A stretch of DNA of 64,000 nt from Plasmodiophora brassicae (GCA_036867785.1 CP145417.1:620001-684000), one strand, 5' to 3'; positions 10,141 through 21,975 are shown, counted from the stretch's first letter. Program-made: numbers and translations. The notes: generated by a model from the sequence alone, not told the origin.

Positions 10141-13100
10141 TTATGCAGCACTGAACTGATCTCCGGTGGGCCCGGGTGCCAGTTTCCTGGACGACGAGCC
10201 GGGCAGCACGATGAACAGGGTGGCGGGGAAGAACCCGATGGCGTACAGAAACCCGATCTTGGCGGTCAGCGCGACGACGACGCCGAACTCGACAAAGATC
10301 TGGACGTCGCAGAAGGCGAGGATCAGGGTGCTGCCGAAGGTGGCCAACGTGGACCAGAGCACGCCGCACCCGGCCATCGTCATGCCCCGAATCAGGCGCG
10401 CGTGTGCGTCCGCCCCTTTGCTGTCCTGGTAGGCGCTAGCAATGTGCAGCTGGAAGTCGAGCGCCACGCCGATCAGCATGGACAGCGACACGAGCTCGAC
10501 GACGCCGACTTTCCAGCCAAGCAGGACGATGCAGGCGCCGATGCAGACGAACACCATCACTTGCGTCACCATGCTGATCAAGACGATCCGTACGCTTCTC
10601 GTCAACGCGATCAGGGATAACGTGCATGCGGCGACCGTGAACACCACCGAGTACAGCGTTCCTGTGACCAGCGCCGTTTCCATGCCCATCAGGTTCCACC
10701 GCGACGACGTCTGGTACGCCTTCGCCACCGCACCGCTCCCGGCAGCGTTCACCCTGTCGGTGAACGCGTTCCACTGCCCGTAGTAGCCCATCAGGGCCGA
10801 GCCCGACAGCGACGTGTCGATCAGGGTGACGACCGGGATCCTCAGGAACAGAACACGTCCGGTACTGACATCGATGCCGACGTCGTCCTGGTAGTTGCTG
10901 CCGGCGCCGCTCTCCAGGAACGCCACCAGCTGCGACGTCAACGTCGACGACGACGACCGGATCGGGAACGACCCGTTGCCATGCTGGGCGACCTGATAGT
11001 CGCGCCAGTCCTCGCCGATGCACGTGAACGACGGGCGCACCATGGCGGGCCACTGCCTCAGCATCTGGCACGTCGTCACGATGTGCGATTGCATGGCGGG
11101 CGACGACAGGTTGAAGTTCGGGTCCCAGATCGGCGCGGCCAGCGTCTTCTCCGAGTCCCGTGTCTTGGACGCCGCCCAGTTCGGCGTGGGTTCGACGCCC
11201 CAGACGACGTAGACGGTGACCGCCTTCTGCGTCGGCACGGCATCAGCAGCAGCGACGACAGGCGCCATTGTCGCGCCCGGCGGCGCCGTCTGCGATATCG
11301 ATGACGTGGCAGGTGCGGACCCCCCGATTTCGCACATGTACCCGGTGCGACCTGGTGGGCAGATACAGGACGCGCTTGCGACGGTGCCGGTGTGCGGGTC
11401 GCTCACCGGGACGCACTTGCCGCGCCCGGAGCACGGCGCCTGGTGCGGGCTGTACCCCGGGCACGTCACATTGCAGTGCGCACCGAACGCACCGTCGCCG
11501 CACGCGCACGTTGCATTAACGCTCGTCGGTGCGTACGCGCACGACAAGGTGCGTAGGTACGAGCAGCCTTCCGCGATGCCGTTGTCGACGCAGTACTTCC
11601 AGGCCAGCTGGCACAGGTTCGCCACCGGGCACCCGTTCTGCACGTACGACATGCACGACGAGATCGACGTCGTCGACGACGTGCACTGGTTGTACAAGGA
11701 GCTACACGTCGGCGATAGCGACGCGACGGTGGTCGATGCCCACGGGTTGGAGAACCGGCAGGATCCCGCGCCGCATGGCCCGCAGGTGGCCTCACAGTTC
11801 AGGCCCGCATACCCCGGGTTGCACTTGCAGAACTGGGATGACACGCCGGTGGTGCACACCCCGTTCGTTCCACACGACAGCGAACAGGCCGGTTTCGCGG
11901 ACGTCGCGCGCTTCGTTGCGACGACACCTGCGGCGGGAGCGGGAGCCTGTGTGGGCTTCGAGGTCTGGGCCGCCCCTGCAGATGCATTTGTGGGCCCAGA
12001 AGGGGCGACCGCGGCGCTTGGCGCGGATGTGGTCGGGGACGTGGCTTGCGACAGCATGAACTGGCACGAATCGCATGACGGCAGGTCCTGTTCGTATGCG
12101 AGCTGAAGGCGCTGGAAGTTGCTGCCGTTCGGCATGACTTGCGGCATCGAGGACGGCGTCGTTAAGCCAGTGCACAGGTACGCGAACCAGGCGGTGCCAC
12201 CCAGGAACACGGCCGCGATCAGGAACCGGTGCCGGCCCGTGAATCGAGCGAACGCTCGCATCCACCGATGCCGGCGCTTGACGACGACCCCGTCACCGTC
12301 GTCGACAACATGTATGTCGTTATCCTGACGTGACGGGTACCGCTTGCCATGCCAGACGATACAGGCGGGGACAAATGTGCTAGCGACGACGAACGCGATG
12401 AGGACGGAGAAGCCCAGGAACCCTCCGAACTGCCTGATGATGTCGATCGACGAGAAGGAATTGGAGAAGTGTCCGATGGCGGTCGTTGCTGACGTGGCGA
12501 ACATGCAGTTACGAGCATGGGTGAACGTCCAGGCGAGGCGTTCAGTGCTGGTGTTGTATGGCGCCTGGTGCCACAGGTCGTGGAACTTGAAGATGTGATC
12601 GCACATGACGCCCAGGACGATCCAGAGCGACGTCAACGCCAGCAACGAGAACGTGGTCCCGTAGATGACGAGGTACACGGCGATCGTCGTGATGAAGACG
12701 ATGGCGATGGCGGCGATGCCGACAAAAGCCAGCCAGAGCGACGCCATGATGACCCACATGCACGCGAACGCGAACAGGAAACTAGCCATGACCAGAAGGA
12801 CATCGTGCCAGACGGCTTGGTAGACCTGGGTCAGTAGGATGTCGCCACCGGTGAACAGCACCTGGATCCTGGGGGTCGACAACCCGCTCAGGAACGGGAT
12901 CAGTTCGTTCATCGCGGCCCTGATCGCATCGGCTTGCTGTGACACTCGGTCGTTAATATCGGTGTACCCGGGCAGAGGCATGCCTGCGTTGAAGTTCGAC
13001 AGGAGCGTTCGGGACCTCGGGGTCTTTGGCGTGATGAACCGGTCGAACAGTTGGTACAGGTTCAGGGACAGGGCGATCTGCGTCGATATCGGAACAGGTT

Positions 13101-13824
13101 GCTCGATGCTCCCACGACCGTCGTACTCGACGCCGCCGCGCGCGAACGACGGGTACACGATCCTGGTGAACGATTGCGGTTGCTGGCACTCCTGGCCGTC
13201 CAGCATGCAGATCGACTTCCAGATCGGGTTCGCCAGCAGCGTCTGCTCAACCTGGCGGATCGTGGCGATGTCGTCGGAATTCAGCAGGTCACCGGAAGTC
13301 GACACGAAGACGAGGACGAGCGGCAGCGACGTGTACGTACGAGTTGAATCGGAGAGCGGCGAAAACGCATGCGACGATAGGTACTGTGTCCGCTGGTAGG
13401 AGTACGTCAACGGCGAGGCGGACATGAGCGCGTTGAACCCGTCGCTGTATTCGGGCATGCTGTAGTCGATGATGTTCAGATCGAGGTAGAGCGGGCTCAC
13501 AAGGAAGTGGGTGTACGCGATGTACACCAAGGACAGCAATGGGACGAATAACGACAAGGCGACAGAGGCGCATGGTCGTCGCGATACGAAGCGGGAGATG
13601 GGCCCCGGTTGAATTGGATTGCTCGAAGATGCAGCGCCGTTTAGTTTGGAAGGCGCTGGCAGGGGGTCACAGCGGTCAGAAGGCGCAGGCGATGGCCGCC
13701 TGGCAATGTCCTGTTGCTCGGGCGGAAGGTGCCGCTCGCTCCATGGGCGAACCCGGATGGCTTTCGTCGGCAGGGCCGCCGACGAGGACATCTCGGATGC
13801 CGAGATGGAAACGTGACCTGTCAC
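10141..13824 (-). CDS. RND / Patched-Dispatched-like membrane protein with EGF-like cysteines
   Basis: Single exon, 1227 aa. A cytosolic N-terminus precedes TM1, a large loop, then a five-TM sterol-sensing/RND block (LASLW-type repeats, LGVMCDHIFKFHDLW in TM4). A second extracytosolic loop contains at least two EGF-like cysteine clusters (CGTNGVCTTGVSS, CKCNPGYAGLNCE; CSGRGKCVPVSD, CICPPGRTGYMCE). A second RND block carries LIGVALDFQLHIASAYQD in TM10. This two-block layout matches Patched/Dispatched/NPC1-like exporters. In TM4 the usual Asp pair of Dispatched (GxxxDD) is changed to a single Asp followed by His. Dispatched-type lipid or lipoprotein export is an inference. Confidence 0.85.
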   Translation of the reverse strand: MTGHVSISASEMSSSAALPTKAIRVRPWSERHLPPEQQDIARRPSPAPSDRCDPLPAPSKLNGAASSSNPIQPGPISRFVSRRPCASVALSLFVPLLSLVYIAYTHFLVSPLYLDLNIIDYSMPEYSDGFNALMSASPLTYSYQRTQYLSSHAFSPLSDSTRTYTSLPLVLVFVSTSGDLLNSDDIATIRQVEQTLLANPIWKSICMLDGQECQQPQSFTRIVYPSFARGGVEYDGRGSIEQPVPISTQIALSLNLYQLFDRFITPKTPRSRTLLSNFNAGMPLPGYTDINDRVSQQADAIRAAMNELIPFLSGLSTPRIQVLFTGGDILLTQVYQAVWHDVLLVMASFLFAFACMWVIMASLWLAFVGIAAIAIVFITTIAVYLVIYGTTFSLLALTSLWIVLGVMCDHIFKFHDLWHQAPYNTSTERLAWTFTHARNCMFATSATTAIGHFSNSFSSIDIIRQFGGFLGFSVLIAFVVASTFVPACIVWHGKRYPSRQDNDIHVVDDGDGVVVKRRHRWMRAFARFTGRHRFLIAAVFLGGTAWFAYLCTGLTTPSSMPQVMPNGSNFQRLQLAYEQDLPSCDSCQFMLSQATSPTTSAPSAAVAPSGPTNASAGAAQTSKPTQAPAPAAGVVATKRATSAKPACSLSCGTNGVCTTGVSSQFCKCNPGYAGLNCEATCGPCGAGSCRFSNPWASTTVASLSPTCSSLYNQCTSSTTSISSCMSYVQNGCPVANLCQLAWKYCVDNGIAEGCSYLRTLSCAYAPTSVNATCACGDGAFGAHCNVTCPGYSPHQAPCSGRGKCVPVSDPHTGTVASASCICPPGRTGYMCEIGGSAPATSSISQTAPPGATMAPVVAAADAVPTQKAVTVYVVWGVEPTPNWAASKTRDSEKTLAAPIWDPNFNLSSPAMQSHIVTTCQMLRQWPAMVRPSFTCIGEDWRDYQVAQHGNGSFPIRSSSSTLTSQLVAFLESGAGSNYQDDVGIDVSTGRVLFLRIPVVTLIDTSLSGSALMGYYGQWNAFTDRVNAAGSGAVAKAYQTSSRWNLMGMETALVTGTLYSVVFTVAACTLSLIALTRSVRIVLISMVTQVMVFVCIGACIVLLGWKVGVVELVSLSMLIGVALDFQLHIASAYQDSKGADAHARLIRGMTMAGCGVLWSTLATFGSTLILAFCDVQIFVEFGVVVALTAKIGFLYAIGFFPATLFIVLPGSSSRKLAPGPTGDQFSAA

Positions 13825-13940
13825 TGAAGGAACGGACGATGGACGCTACACGAATGAAGTGATGCAGTCACAGGTCTCGCCCAAGGTTTGCTGCATGGTT
13901 GTCGTGTGCTGCCCGTGTTTATCAATGGCAACCTCTATCG

Positions 13941-13948
13941 TATATATA
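13941..13948 (-). promoter_or_regulatory. TATA-like element of the RND gene
   Basis: TATATATA lies about 117 bp upstream of the RND start at 13824, in the 299-bp gap before the cyclin stop. The gap otherwise shows no recognisable features. Confidence 0.35.
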
Positions 13949-14123
13949 GACTGCGCGTCCAGGGACACATACACACCTACCCACAGGTGGTTGCGGGCCC
14001 GGCAGTGTCCTCAAGTATTAGCGGCGTGGCACCCATCCGACTCCGAGTCAGACACGTCTCTCCGCTAGGCGCTAGCACACGTCACTTCCCTATTGTGTAC
14101 CCAGTTTAAGTTGCCATTGTAAA

Positions 14124-14864
14124 TCAATGTTCACCATGAAGCATCAAGGAGTCCGGGCGACGATACTGGTTGACGCTGGACTCCGACTGGCAGGTGCACT
14201 GGGGTTCCTGTTCGATATGGGCGGCTAGAAGCTTGCGGTAATCCTCGTAGGTTTCGGCGCTGACCAGCAGTGTGAACTTGATGAGCTTCGCGTACATTCG
14301 TTCCAGGTCGTTCATTTCGGGAGCCGAGATCCCGCCCAAACGTGCCAGATCGGAATTCTTGACAGAATAATCGTTATAGACTTTCGATGCCATCAGAAGA
14401 CTGTACGACGCATGGTCAAGGACAACTCAAGCAAGCGTCACTATCCAGCCAAGCCATACCAGGTCAGAAAAGCGCGATGGGCATTCGTGGTCGGCACAAT
14501 GGCTTTACTAATCTGGCCGATCCTATCAAAGTAAATCATCGAAGCGATGACCTCGGACAATGTGAACTCCGATCCTGCCCAAAGTCTGACGAAACATTGA
14601 GCCCATATTGTGCAGACCAACGCGTGACACCCCATGCCTTCTGATATAATCCGTCAGCGGCATCGTAGATTTACCAAGGTTGGAATTGCCCAGCAGGTCA
14701 TCGTTCGCCGCGCACAACTGCGAGACGATGCATGCAACGGCGGCCACCACCCTCGCATCGCGTTCATCCTCGTCTATGGCGCAACCCGTCGCCTGGCCCA
14801 CCACCGCCAGCGCCACAACCACGCCTAGCATGCCCATAGCCGCATACCGCCATGCGCCCGACAT
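14124..14864 (-). CDS. PHO80-type cyclin with N-terminal hydrophobic segment
   Basis: Three exons (14864-14618, 14574-14460, 14400-14124; introns 43 and 59 nt) give about 212 aa. The cyclin box is clear: VVAAVACIVSQLCAANDD, PLTDYIRRHG, SEVIASMIYFDRI, AHRAFLTCLLMASKVYNDY and LARLGGISAPEMNDLE, the order and spacing of PHO80/cyclin P/U proteins that activate PHO85-like kinases. The second junction restores FLTCLLMASK; the first donor is less certain. Directly before the cyclin box lies a hydrophobic run (MGMLGVVVALAVVGQATGCA) that looks like a signal anchor, unusual for a cyclin. The frame extends upstream to a Met at 15005, so the true start is uncertain. Confidence 0.8.
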
Positions 14865-15170
14865 GGCTGTGTCCCCGGGGGTAGCCGATACGGCACAGTC
14901 ACGTCCCGACCCCAAAACGCGCATCTCACCCTGGACCAAGGCGGCTCTCAGTGTCGGAAGACTGCAGTCTGCATTCCGTAACCGGCACCGCGCGCGCGCT
15001 TCCAACTTGCAAAGTGACCGTACAAGGTCATCATCGGATCCGCGTCGTCGAATATCTGCAGGGGCGCAAATGCAGGCGCGCTTGAGCAGATTCTGTGGGG
15101 CGCGGCATGGGAACCAGGCGATCCGGCCGACGCCGACAGATATCGTGCGGAGTACATCTGCTCGGCTGCT

Positions 15171-18100
15171 ATGTGGCCGCTGTTGCTACTGCTGCTGGGC
15201 GCCTGCGTCGACGGGAATCCGTTCCTGCACACGCCGAATGCTGGGTGTCCGGATATGGCACTGGACACGCTGTGCCCGCCTGTCTGTGTTGCCGATTTGA
15301 GTACCTGTCCGTCCAGTGTGGCGGCAGTCTGCGCTGCCGGCGAGATATTCTGCCCGGATGGTCGATGCCGCGCTCTGCTGGACAACGACCCCCACAAGGC
15401 TAGCTGCAGCTGCTTCGATCTCCCTGTGATTCTTTACTGATATTGTCCACAGTCCTGCTTAGGCGTCATCGACCCTTGTATCTGCGCCTCGCCAGCCATG
15501 AAATCCTGCAAGCGGGTCCAAATCCCAATTGGGCAATCGCTGGCATCATCGCTTAGTGCTGTGCACTCGCTCTGCTCGGTGACGCTGAATGCGTCCCTGT
15601 TACAATGCGATGACGCGAACGCTGCAACGTCTGACGTTCCCTATTACGAGAAGCAGGTGGACGATCTTCGTGGCTGGCTGGAAGCGATGTCAATCGCGAT
15701 CGTCGTTTACACGGCCACCTTCGCTCTCTTCATGGGGTATAACAAGGCGCAAGTCAAACAGCAGTTGCCTTCGTATGGCGTCACCCAGCACCCGTCGACG
15801 ACGTTGGACCAGGAAATTATAGCTGGCCATCATCAACCGCGACAAGTCGGGTACCGCGACACGACAATCGGCAACGTAATGTTTGCGGCCATGATCACGC
15901 TAACGTTAGCAGTGACTCTGGAAATCCTCGCAATCTGCCTTCAGTATTACGTCCTGATTGAACTGTCAGTGCCTCCCGAGTATCCTCCGCTGGCATCATG
16001 TGACGGTGAATGGCTAGGGAGCGACAGCAAGTTGAAGTTTCATTTGATAAGCTCAATATCCTGTTTATCGTTACCTGGCACATCCTGTTTATATGGCTGT
16101 TTGTCCTCAACGTGTTCTATCCAGTCATTAGGAACTTGTTCAGGACGGAGGCACCCATGCACGAAGCCGCCATCGTCCGTCTCTCTTTGCCGAACGAGAA
16201 CACCGTCATCACAGATGGCAATGCCATTGTGCGATTTGGTCAAGACGTACGGAAGCGTCTTCATAAGGTGCTGTCGTTTGGGGGACAAACCGTAAACTGC
16301 GCCGTCCAAACAACTCAGACCGGACAGCGTCAGTATTCTCAAGTGAACCCGCCTCGTCATGCTTTCTAACTGAGTGAATTAGGGTACATTGAGTTCCATT
16401 GCGAGCGTTATATCTACAGCCCCGAAAGTGGAAGGCATGCGATTGATGTTGTTAACAATGGCACACGTGTGTACTTAATGTGGTCGTGTGCAGATGGGAA
16501 ACGCATCCGATGCCAAGCTATGGCACGCCAGGAGTCCGACTCCCACGTGCTTCGAGGTGGATCTTGGCGGCGGGTCAACTCCACCTTGCTTGTTCCTGGC
16601 GATATTGTTTCTCTTCTAGACGTGCGAGTTATTCCATTCGATGGTGTTGTGATTGACGGGACCTGCGTCGTTGACGAGTCCGCCCTGACTGGTGAATCCG
16701 TTCCGAAACCTAAGTTCCCACTCGACCGCCAGGAGACGAGCGTGGTCTACGACAGGAGCGGACGCGGTGCCAAGCACACAGTCTTTGCAGGTTCGTTCAG
16801 TCAGTATCGTAAACCTAACGCCCCTGATACCGTGTTTGCAGGAACAATCCTTCTGCAACAGACAGCGAATAACAACGCTCATGGAGCTGTCGCAGTCGTA
16901 GTTGATACTGGCGCACGTACGTCCAAAGGAAAGCTGCTGCGGTCCATCCTGTTTCCTAAAATGGTCGCGCTTACCTTCGACTGCGAACTTCAAGTCGTGT
17001 TCGGCATACTCATGATATGGACCATCATCGCCTTCCTGGCATCTATGGCCCTTCTTGGGGCAACCGTATCATCCTGGTTCTATGGCGTCTTCACCCTTGG
17101 AAACATTGTACGGGCGAAGGGCCATTCTGTCGCTGATGGGCTAACTCCGGTTGTAGATTCTACCCACTTTACCCGCATTCCTTGTTGTTGGGCAGAGCGT
17201 TGCGGCTCGTCGTTTGAGACGGCGTGGGATCCACTGTCGTGACTTGAACCGCATCGTCGCTGCTGGCAAAGTTCGTGTATTCGCTTTTGATAAGACGGGT
17301 CGGAAGGCTTCGCCAGTTGAAATCGCGCCATTCACGCCCCATTTTACTATAGGCACGATTACGTGTTCCGGGCTTCGGTTCGAAGGTGTTCGAACAGCAG
17401 AGAGTCGCCACTTTCACAGCGTCTGTCGCAGCGAAGACTTCGTTCCCGTTGATAGCCAGGTTGTGACACAAACCATGGCTTGCGCCCATACGATATCGTT
17501 CTTGGAGAATGGACAACCTGTACGATGGGGGTTTCTTCTGGTCAACCTTTACAGTTGCTCATGTTCTAATGCCAGGTTGGGGCATGTGTGGATATGGAAA
17601 TGTTCGCCGCCACGAAATGGAACATGGAACAGAGCGCGGAGACTGGCCGAATGACAATCTACCATGGGGATGTTGCTTTCGAAGTCATTCGCACATTAGA
17701 ATTTGAGTCGACGCTCATGCGGATGTGCCGGGTTGTTCGAATGCGATCGACTGGCGACGTGCACGTCTTCCTGAAGGGCTCGTTTGAGAAGATCAAGTCA
17801 CTGTCGAGGTTGGACACTGTCCCGAGGGACTTTGATGCCGTCGCTGTTGGCCATGCCAGAACCGGCTCGTATACGCTGGCATTGGCCCATAGGTGCCTTG
17901 GCAAACTCACCGACCGCCAAGTTACTGATATGACACGAGAGCGTAAGCGAATCGATGTCGTGTATGCGGCCCCATTAGGCAGGCTGTTCTGACACGTGTT
18001 TGCAGAGCTGGAGGAATCCGCCGATCTGGTTGGACTGATTCTGTTTCAGAATTCAGTTAAGCCTGATTCTGCGCAGGCCATTAGCCTGCTCAGGGACGCT

Positions 18101-19554
18101 GATATCCGCCCTGTGATGCTGACAGGCGATAACGCGTTCACCGCTTGTCACACGGCGCTGCAGGTCGGTATGATCGTCAGCAATTCTCGCATCATATACG
18201 GCGATGTTGCCGACGACTCGAACGCCGTTAAATGGACGGACATCATCACGAATCGCCCAGTGGACCATAGTGACGTACTGCGTTGCATTCAGAACCACGA
18301 CGATCTGTTCAGCCCATGCGAACTGGCGCTGTCCGGCCGAGCGTTCCGCACCCTGTTGGACAACAATACCATCAGGCAGTACCTGTTCCACACAAGGGTG
18401 TTCGCCAGATGCAAGCCGGAGGACAAGACCGATATGGTCCGCTTGTTCCAGGAGAAGGTCGTCGTGGCGATGTGTGGCGACGGTGGCAACGACTGCGGCG
18501 CCCTGCAGACGGCCCATGCTGGCATTGCACTGTCCGAAGGCGACGCGTCCATTGCGTCGCCGTTCTCAGCGACAACGGATTCAATCATGAGCTGCGTCGA
18601 CCTTGTGTCCTTCGGGCGTTCAGCGCTATCGATCAACCTGTCTCTCTACAAGTTCGCCGTTCTGTACGGCGAGACGATGCTGTTTGCCGAGTTCTTCGCA
18701 TACTACTTCACCGTCATTCTTCCCATTCTGGTATCGTCGGCGCGGTTCCCCTTCACATACAACATGTTTGACCTGCTGTCTCAGGTTTGGGCGTACCTAG
18801 ACGGCCCTGTACTGATCGGGATGGCTTGGGCGATCAGCCAGGCTCTACCCGCGGCGGATATGGCCCCTCGCCGTCCGACCGCTCGAGTTCTTGGGCTCGA
18901 AACGGTGTCGGCTGTCGTCGGTACCATTGGAATCAACATCGTCTTCATGATTGGTGGGCTCGCATGGCTGTATAATCAGGACTTCATGCATTGCAGGCAG
19001 TTCAACGCCGAAGGCATCGGTGAGGATTGACCTGATGCGCGTTCGTGCCGCCGACGTTCTGATACGCTGTCGACCCCTCAGATACATTCGAATGGTGGAA
19101 ACTCCAGGACAACTATGAAGCGTCGTTCATCAGTATCGTGTCGATGTTCCAGTGCCTATGGGTTGCGTTCATCATGACCCTTGGAGGGGAGTACCGACAG
19201 CGATGGTACAGGAACCGTACCGTCCTGGTCGTGGGAGCGGCGCTCTTCGCGTTCCTGGCTGCTGTGGTTCTCCTCGACCCGAATGTGGTCGGGTGTGCCA
19301 TGCGTTTGAACTGCGGAAACGCGGCCGAGTTGACTTCTTCCGGGTACGACTTGCCAGCTTACATTTGGGGGACGTTCTACTCACCGGTCGGAACGAATGT
19401 CTTCCCTCTTGCGTTCCGGGCTTCGCTCATGTTGTTCGTTGTATTCAATGGTGCCGTCCTTGCTTTCTTCCACTCGTCCATTATCTACGGCCCCATTCGA
19501 CGCCGTCTGCGTATCTTGTACCCAAACCGCAACCGTTTCAAAGTCTTCACGTGA
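15171..19554 (+). CDS. P5-type cation-transporting ATPase (ATP13A family)
   Basis: Nine exons: 15171-15425, 15453-15968, 16028-16328, 16383-17107, 17157-17297, 17353-17519, 17576-17942, 18006-19019, 19082-19554; about 1320 aa. Conserved blocks run in order: RYIEFHCERYIY, VVDESALTGESVPKPK, ILPTLPAFLVVGQ (TM4), then the phosphorylation site DKTGTIT restored by splicing. Further on are NGQPVGACVDMEMFAATKW, VMLTGDN, CGDGGNDCGAL and six C-terminal TMs. TGES, DKTG and GDGxND are intact, so catalysis is expected. The TM4 and cation-site context fits P5B (polyamine/lysosomal) better than P5A. Unusual is a signal peptide with a Cys-rich lumenal domain before TM1. Intron 1 (27 nt) and intron 2 are the least certain. 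Confidence 0.9.
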
Positions 19555-20218
19555 TGCAGGCCTTGACCTCTGCCGGACAGTTTCATGATAAAGCGAACCA
19601 GCTCACGCTGAGCTGGCACACTGATATCGTGTGCTGTCGGTGGTACCGAGGTAGTACATAGAAGAACTACAAATAGCCCAGCACTGGATCGTCAATTCAG
19701 CAAATGCTCCGAAGACCCCCGTACAAGAATTGCCGACTGCCCTCGACCCGCATGTGTATTACTCGCTTAGGTAGTTGCCTTGACATTATGCCATTGGATG
19801 ACTGGACGAACAAAGGAACAGTGCGCTCTAGAGGCTCATTCTGTCCACTGGAATGCTCTGCAAGGTCCCTGACCGCGGTGCATGACCTCCTTTCGGTTTT
19901 GCACCTGTCCCAAACAGGCAACGAGTGCAGGGCACGAGGCCGTACCGCTGCTGATGTGCGATCGAAGATTAAGAGCCAGTCCGGTTGCAAGAAGGTGGCC
20001 GGTCTCCCCTGCGTGCAAAAGTATTGAATATTCCACTTCGACAACGGCACGATCAGCGATCGCTGTCTGCGGTCACAGACATCCCGCACAGCACCTTGCA
20101 AGATATGGTGACAGAAGGCTTACTGCGCCCCAAGCGCCTACGTTGCACGTTATCGGTAACATAACGTGTCGCATCGCAATGCTCTTCTTCATCACGAGTA
20201 TGTAGAGCGATAATTATA
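19555..20218. other. Intergenic region without recognisable gene
   Basis: A 664-bp gap between the ATPase stop and the 3' end of the RED gene. An open frame of 134 codons on the minus strand (19697-20101) shows no family resemblance or low-complexity bias, and I do not call it. No RNA gene was seen. Confidence 0.4.
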
Positions 20219-21768
20219 TTACTGAAGCGTTCTTTGTCGTTTGGGAGTGGACTGTTCTTTCTTCTTCTCTATGATTGCCGTGATCTGCTGCCATTGGGAA
20301 TTGAGCTTCTGCTTCTCTCTCATCCGGACTCGGCTCGCTTTCTTAGGGCCGGCCGGCGCTTCTCCAGCAGCATCGGGTTTAGCCGTCACCCGGTAATCTT
20401 CGTCACTGTCGTAACCGTCTCGTGCGGCGACAGTGTACTCGTCATAATCCTCCTCAGCATACAGCCCGGATAGACGCTGAGATTTACGCGCCTCCTCTGG
20501 AACAGGTCCCGCTGGTACCGCATCTGCAGGAACCGCTTCACGAACAGGCCCTGTTGCCCCCGCAGGTGTTGGTGGCTCCTGCTTCCCAACTTCTTCTTCC
20601 TTAAAGGCGAAGTACCCTTTGGCGGTCATCTTCGCTGAAGACGCTGCACTCGCAGATGTCGGAGCGCACACATAATCCACACCGGCATCGTCGAAAATAC
20701 TAGCGATACGTTAGAAACGATGCTCATTCATGACCAGATAACGCATGTGCTTACTCCTCTTCCTCGACATCCGCGATACTCGTGGGCTGAACGCTGACGA
20801 TTTTCGGTGGAGCAGATAGCTCAACCTTGCGCGCTGGCCTTTGCCCCGATCGTACGAATTCCATCGCGGTCTTCAGCTTGGAACGGAGGTCATCGGAAAG
20901 TTCTAACCGAACACGTCAGCGGCCTCCATGAGTAATGTCAAAATGAATCCACCCGTACCAACACGAACGAGTTCAGGCGCTGTAGGACAATCCTCCTTGG
21001 CGCGTCGCAGTATCGTCGGCAGCGCCGAATGACTTAGCGCGTCTGTATCAAACTCGTACATCATCCGACCTATCGTGAAACGAACTGTCAGATACGACCG
21101 CACATTGATTCCCGGTGACCTACCAGGCAGGAACGCCTGAGACGATTCCATTGCCGCGCTTTCCGGTGATGTCTCACGAACGATTCTGTCGTAGAGTCTC
21201 CTAGCCAGTGCTGAGCGAAACCGTACACCAGGCGCAGGTGGCGTTTGGGATGGAGCCTTAGCTGCGGCTGGTTGTGAAGATGGAACCGCTGCATCCACAG
21301 CAGCCGACATGGCATCCTCCAGGCGCTCTTCCTCCTCTTTAAGAATGGCTTCCCGTGATCTCTCCAGCAGAAGATAGTCGAGTCCCTTGACCATGTGTGC
21401 ACGCTCAGCATCCCCGCCCATATATTTGTTGACGTGCTCAGGAAGCATGTCAATTTCCTCTGCAGTGAGGCCATCCTCCCCAACTTCAACATCGTCGTCC
21501 TTTTGATTCCGTCTTTCTGCACTGCAGCGTAAGCCAAAGAACTAGACCTTAGCAACAATCAGAACCTGCCTTCGGCACGATCGCGATACCCAGCGGGAAG
21601 CGTGAACGCCGGTTTGTCCTTCCTCGGCTTCTGCGGCTTCCGCTTCGGGACCGCAGGGCGCTGAAATTCCTTCCGATTCCCGTTATCGTTGTCCTCTACG
21701 TCCTGACGGCGAGGCGTCGCGACAATGCGCTTGAAGTCCTCATTGGACAGACCACCGCCCGACGTCAT
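20219..21768 (-). CDS. IK: RED/IK spliceosomal protein
   Basis: Four exons (21768-21566, 21521-20959, 20902-20755, 20699-20219; introns 44, 56 and 55 nt) give 464 aa. The N-terminus GLSNEDFKRIVATPR and YRDRAEG match the RED_N domain. GGDAERAHMVKGLDYLLLER follows, the family signature GGDxExTHLVKGLDxALL. LRRAKEDCPTAPELVRVELS appears only after splicing. Exon 4 opens with DIFDDAGVDYV (IFEDIGDYV in animals), and the C-terminus LNSQWQQITAIIEKKKE matches the conserved RED tail. RED works with SMU1 in activating the spliceosome B complex. The Arg-Glu-rich region typical of animal RED is shortened and replaced by Pro/Ala-rich sequence. Confidence 0.93.
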
Positions 21769-21975
21769 CGTTTACGCAGTCCGAGGCTGCAGACCCTGGG
21801 CCACCCAGCACCAGTAGGTAGATACACGGCTGACCCGCTGCGTACAGTGATGAGTGATGGCTGCTGTAGTTCCCGGGTCGCGAGGCTGCACGTAAATAAC
21901 AGCAGAGCTGCATGTCCGTAACAAGGTCACGGGTCACTCCAAACTGCAGTTGAGCGGCGCAGTTTTCGCTGTGGC

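Noticed and set aside
11216-12106. Plus-strand open frame opposite the RND gene
   Set aside because: Antisense of the EGF-containing loop; composition follows the coding strand.
19697-20101. Minus-strand open frame of 134 codons
   Set aside because: No family similarity, signal peptide or neighbouring exons; length is expected by chance in this base composition.
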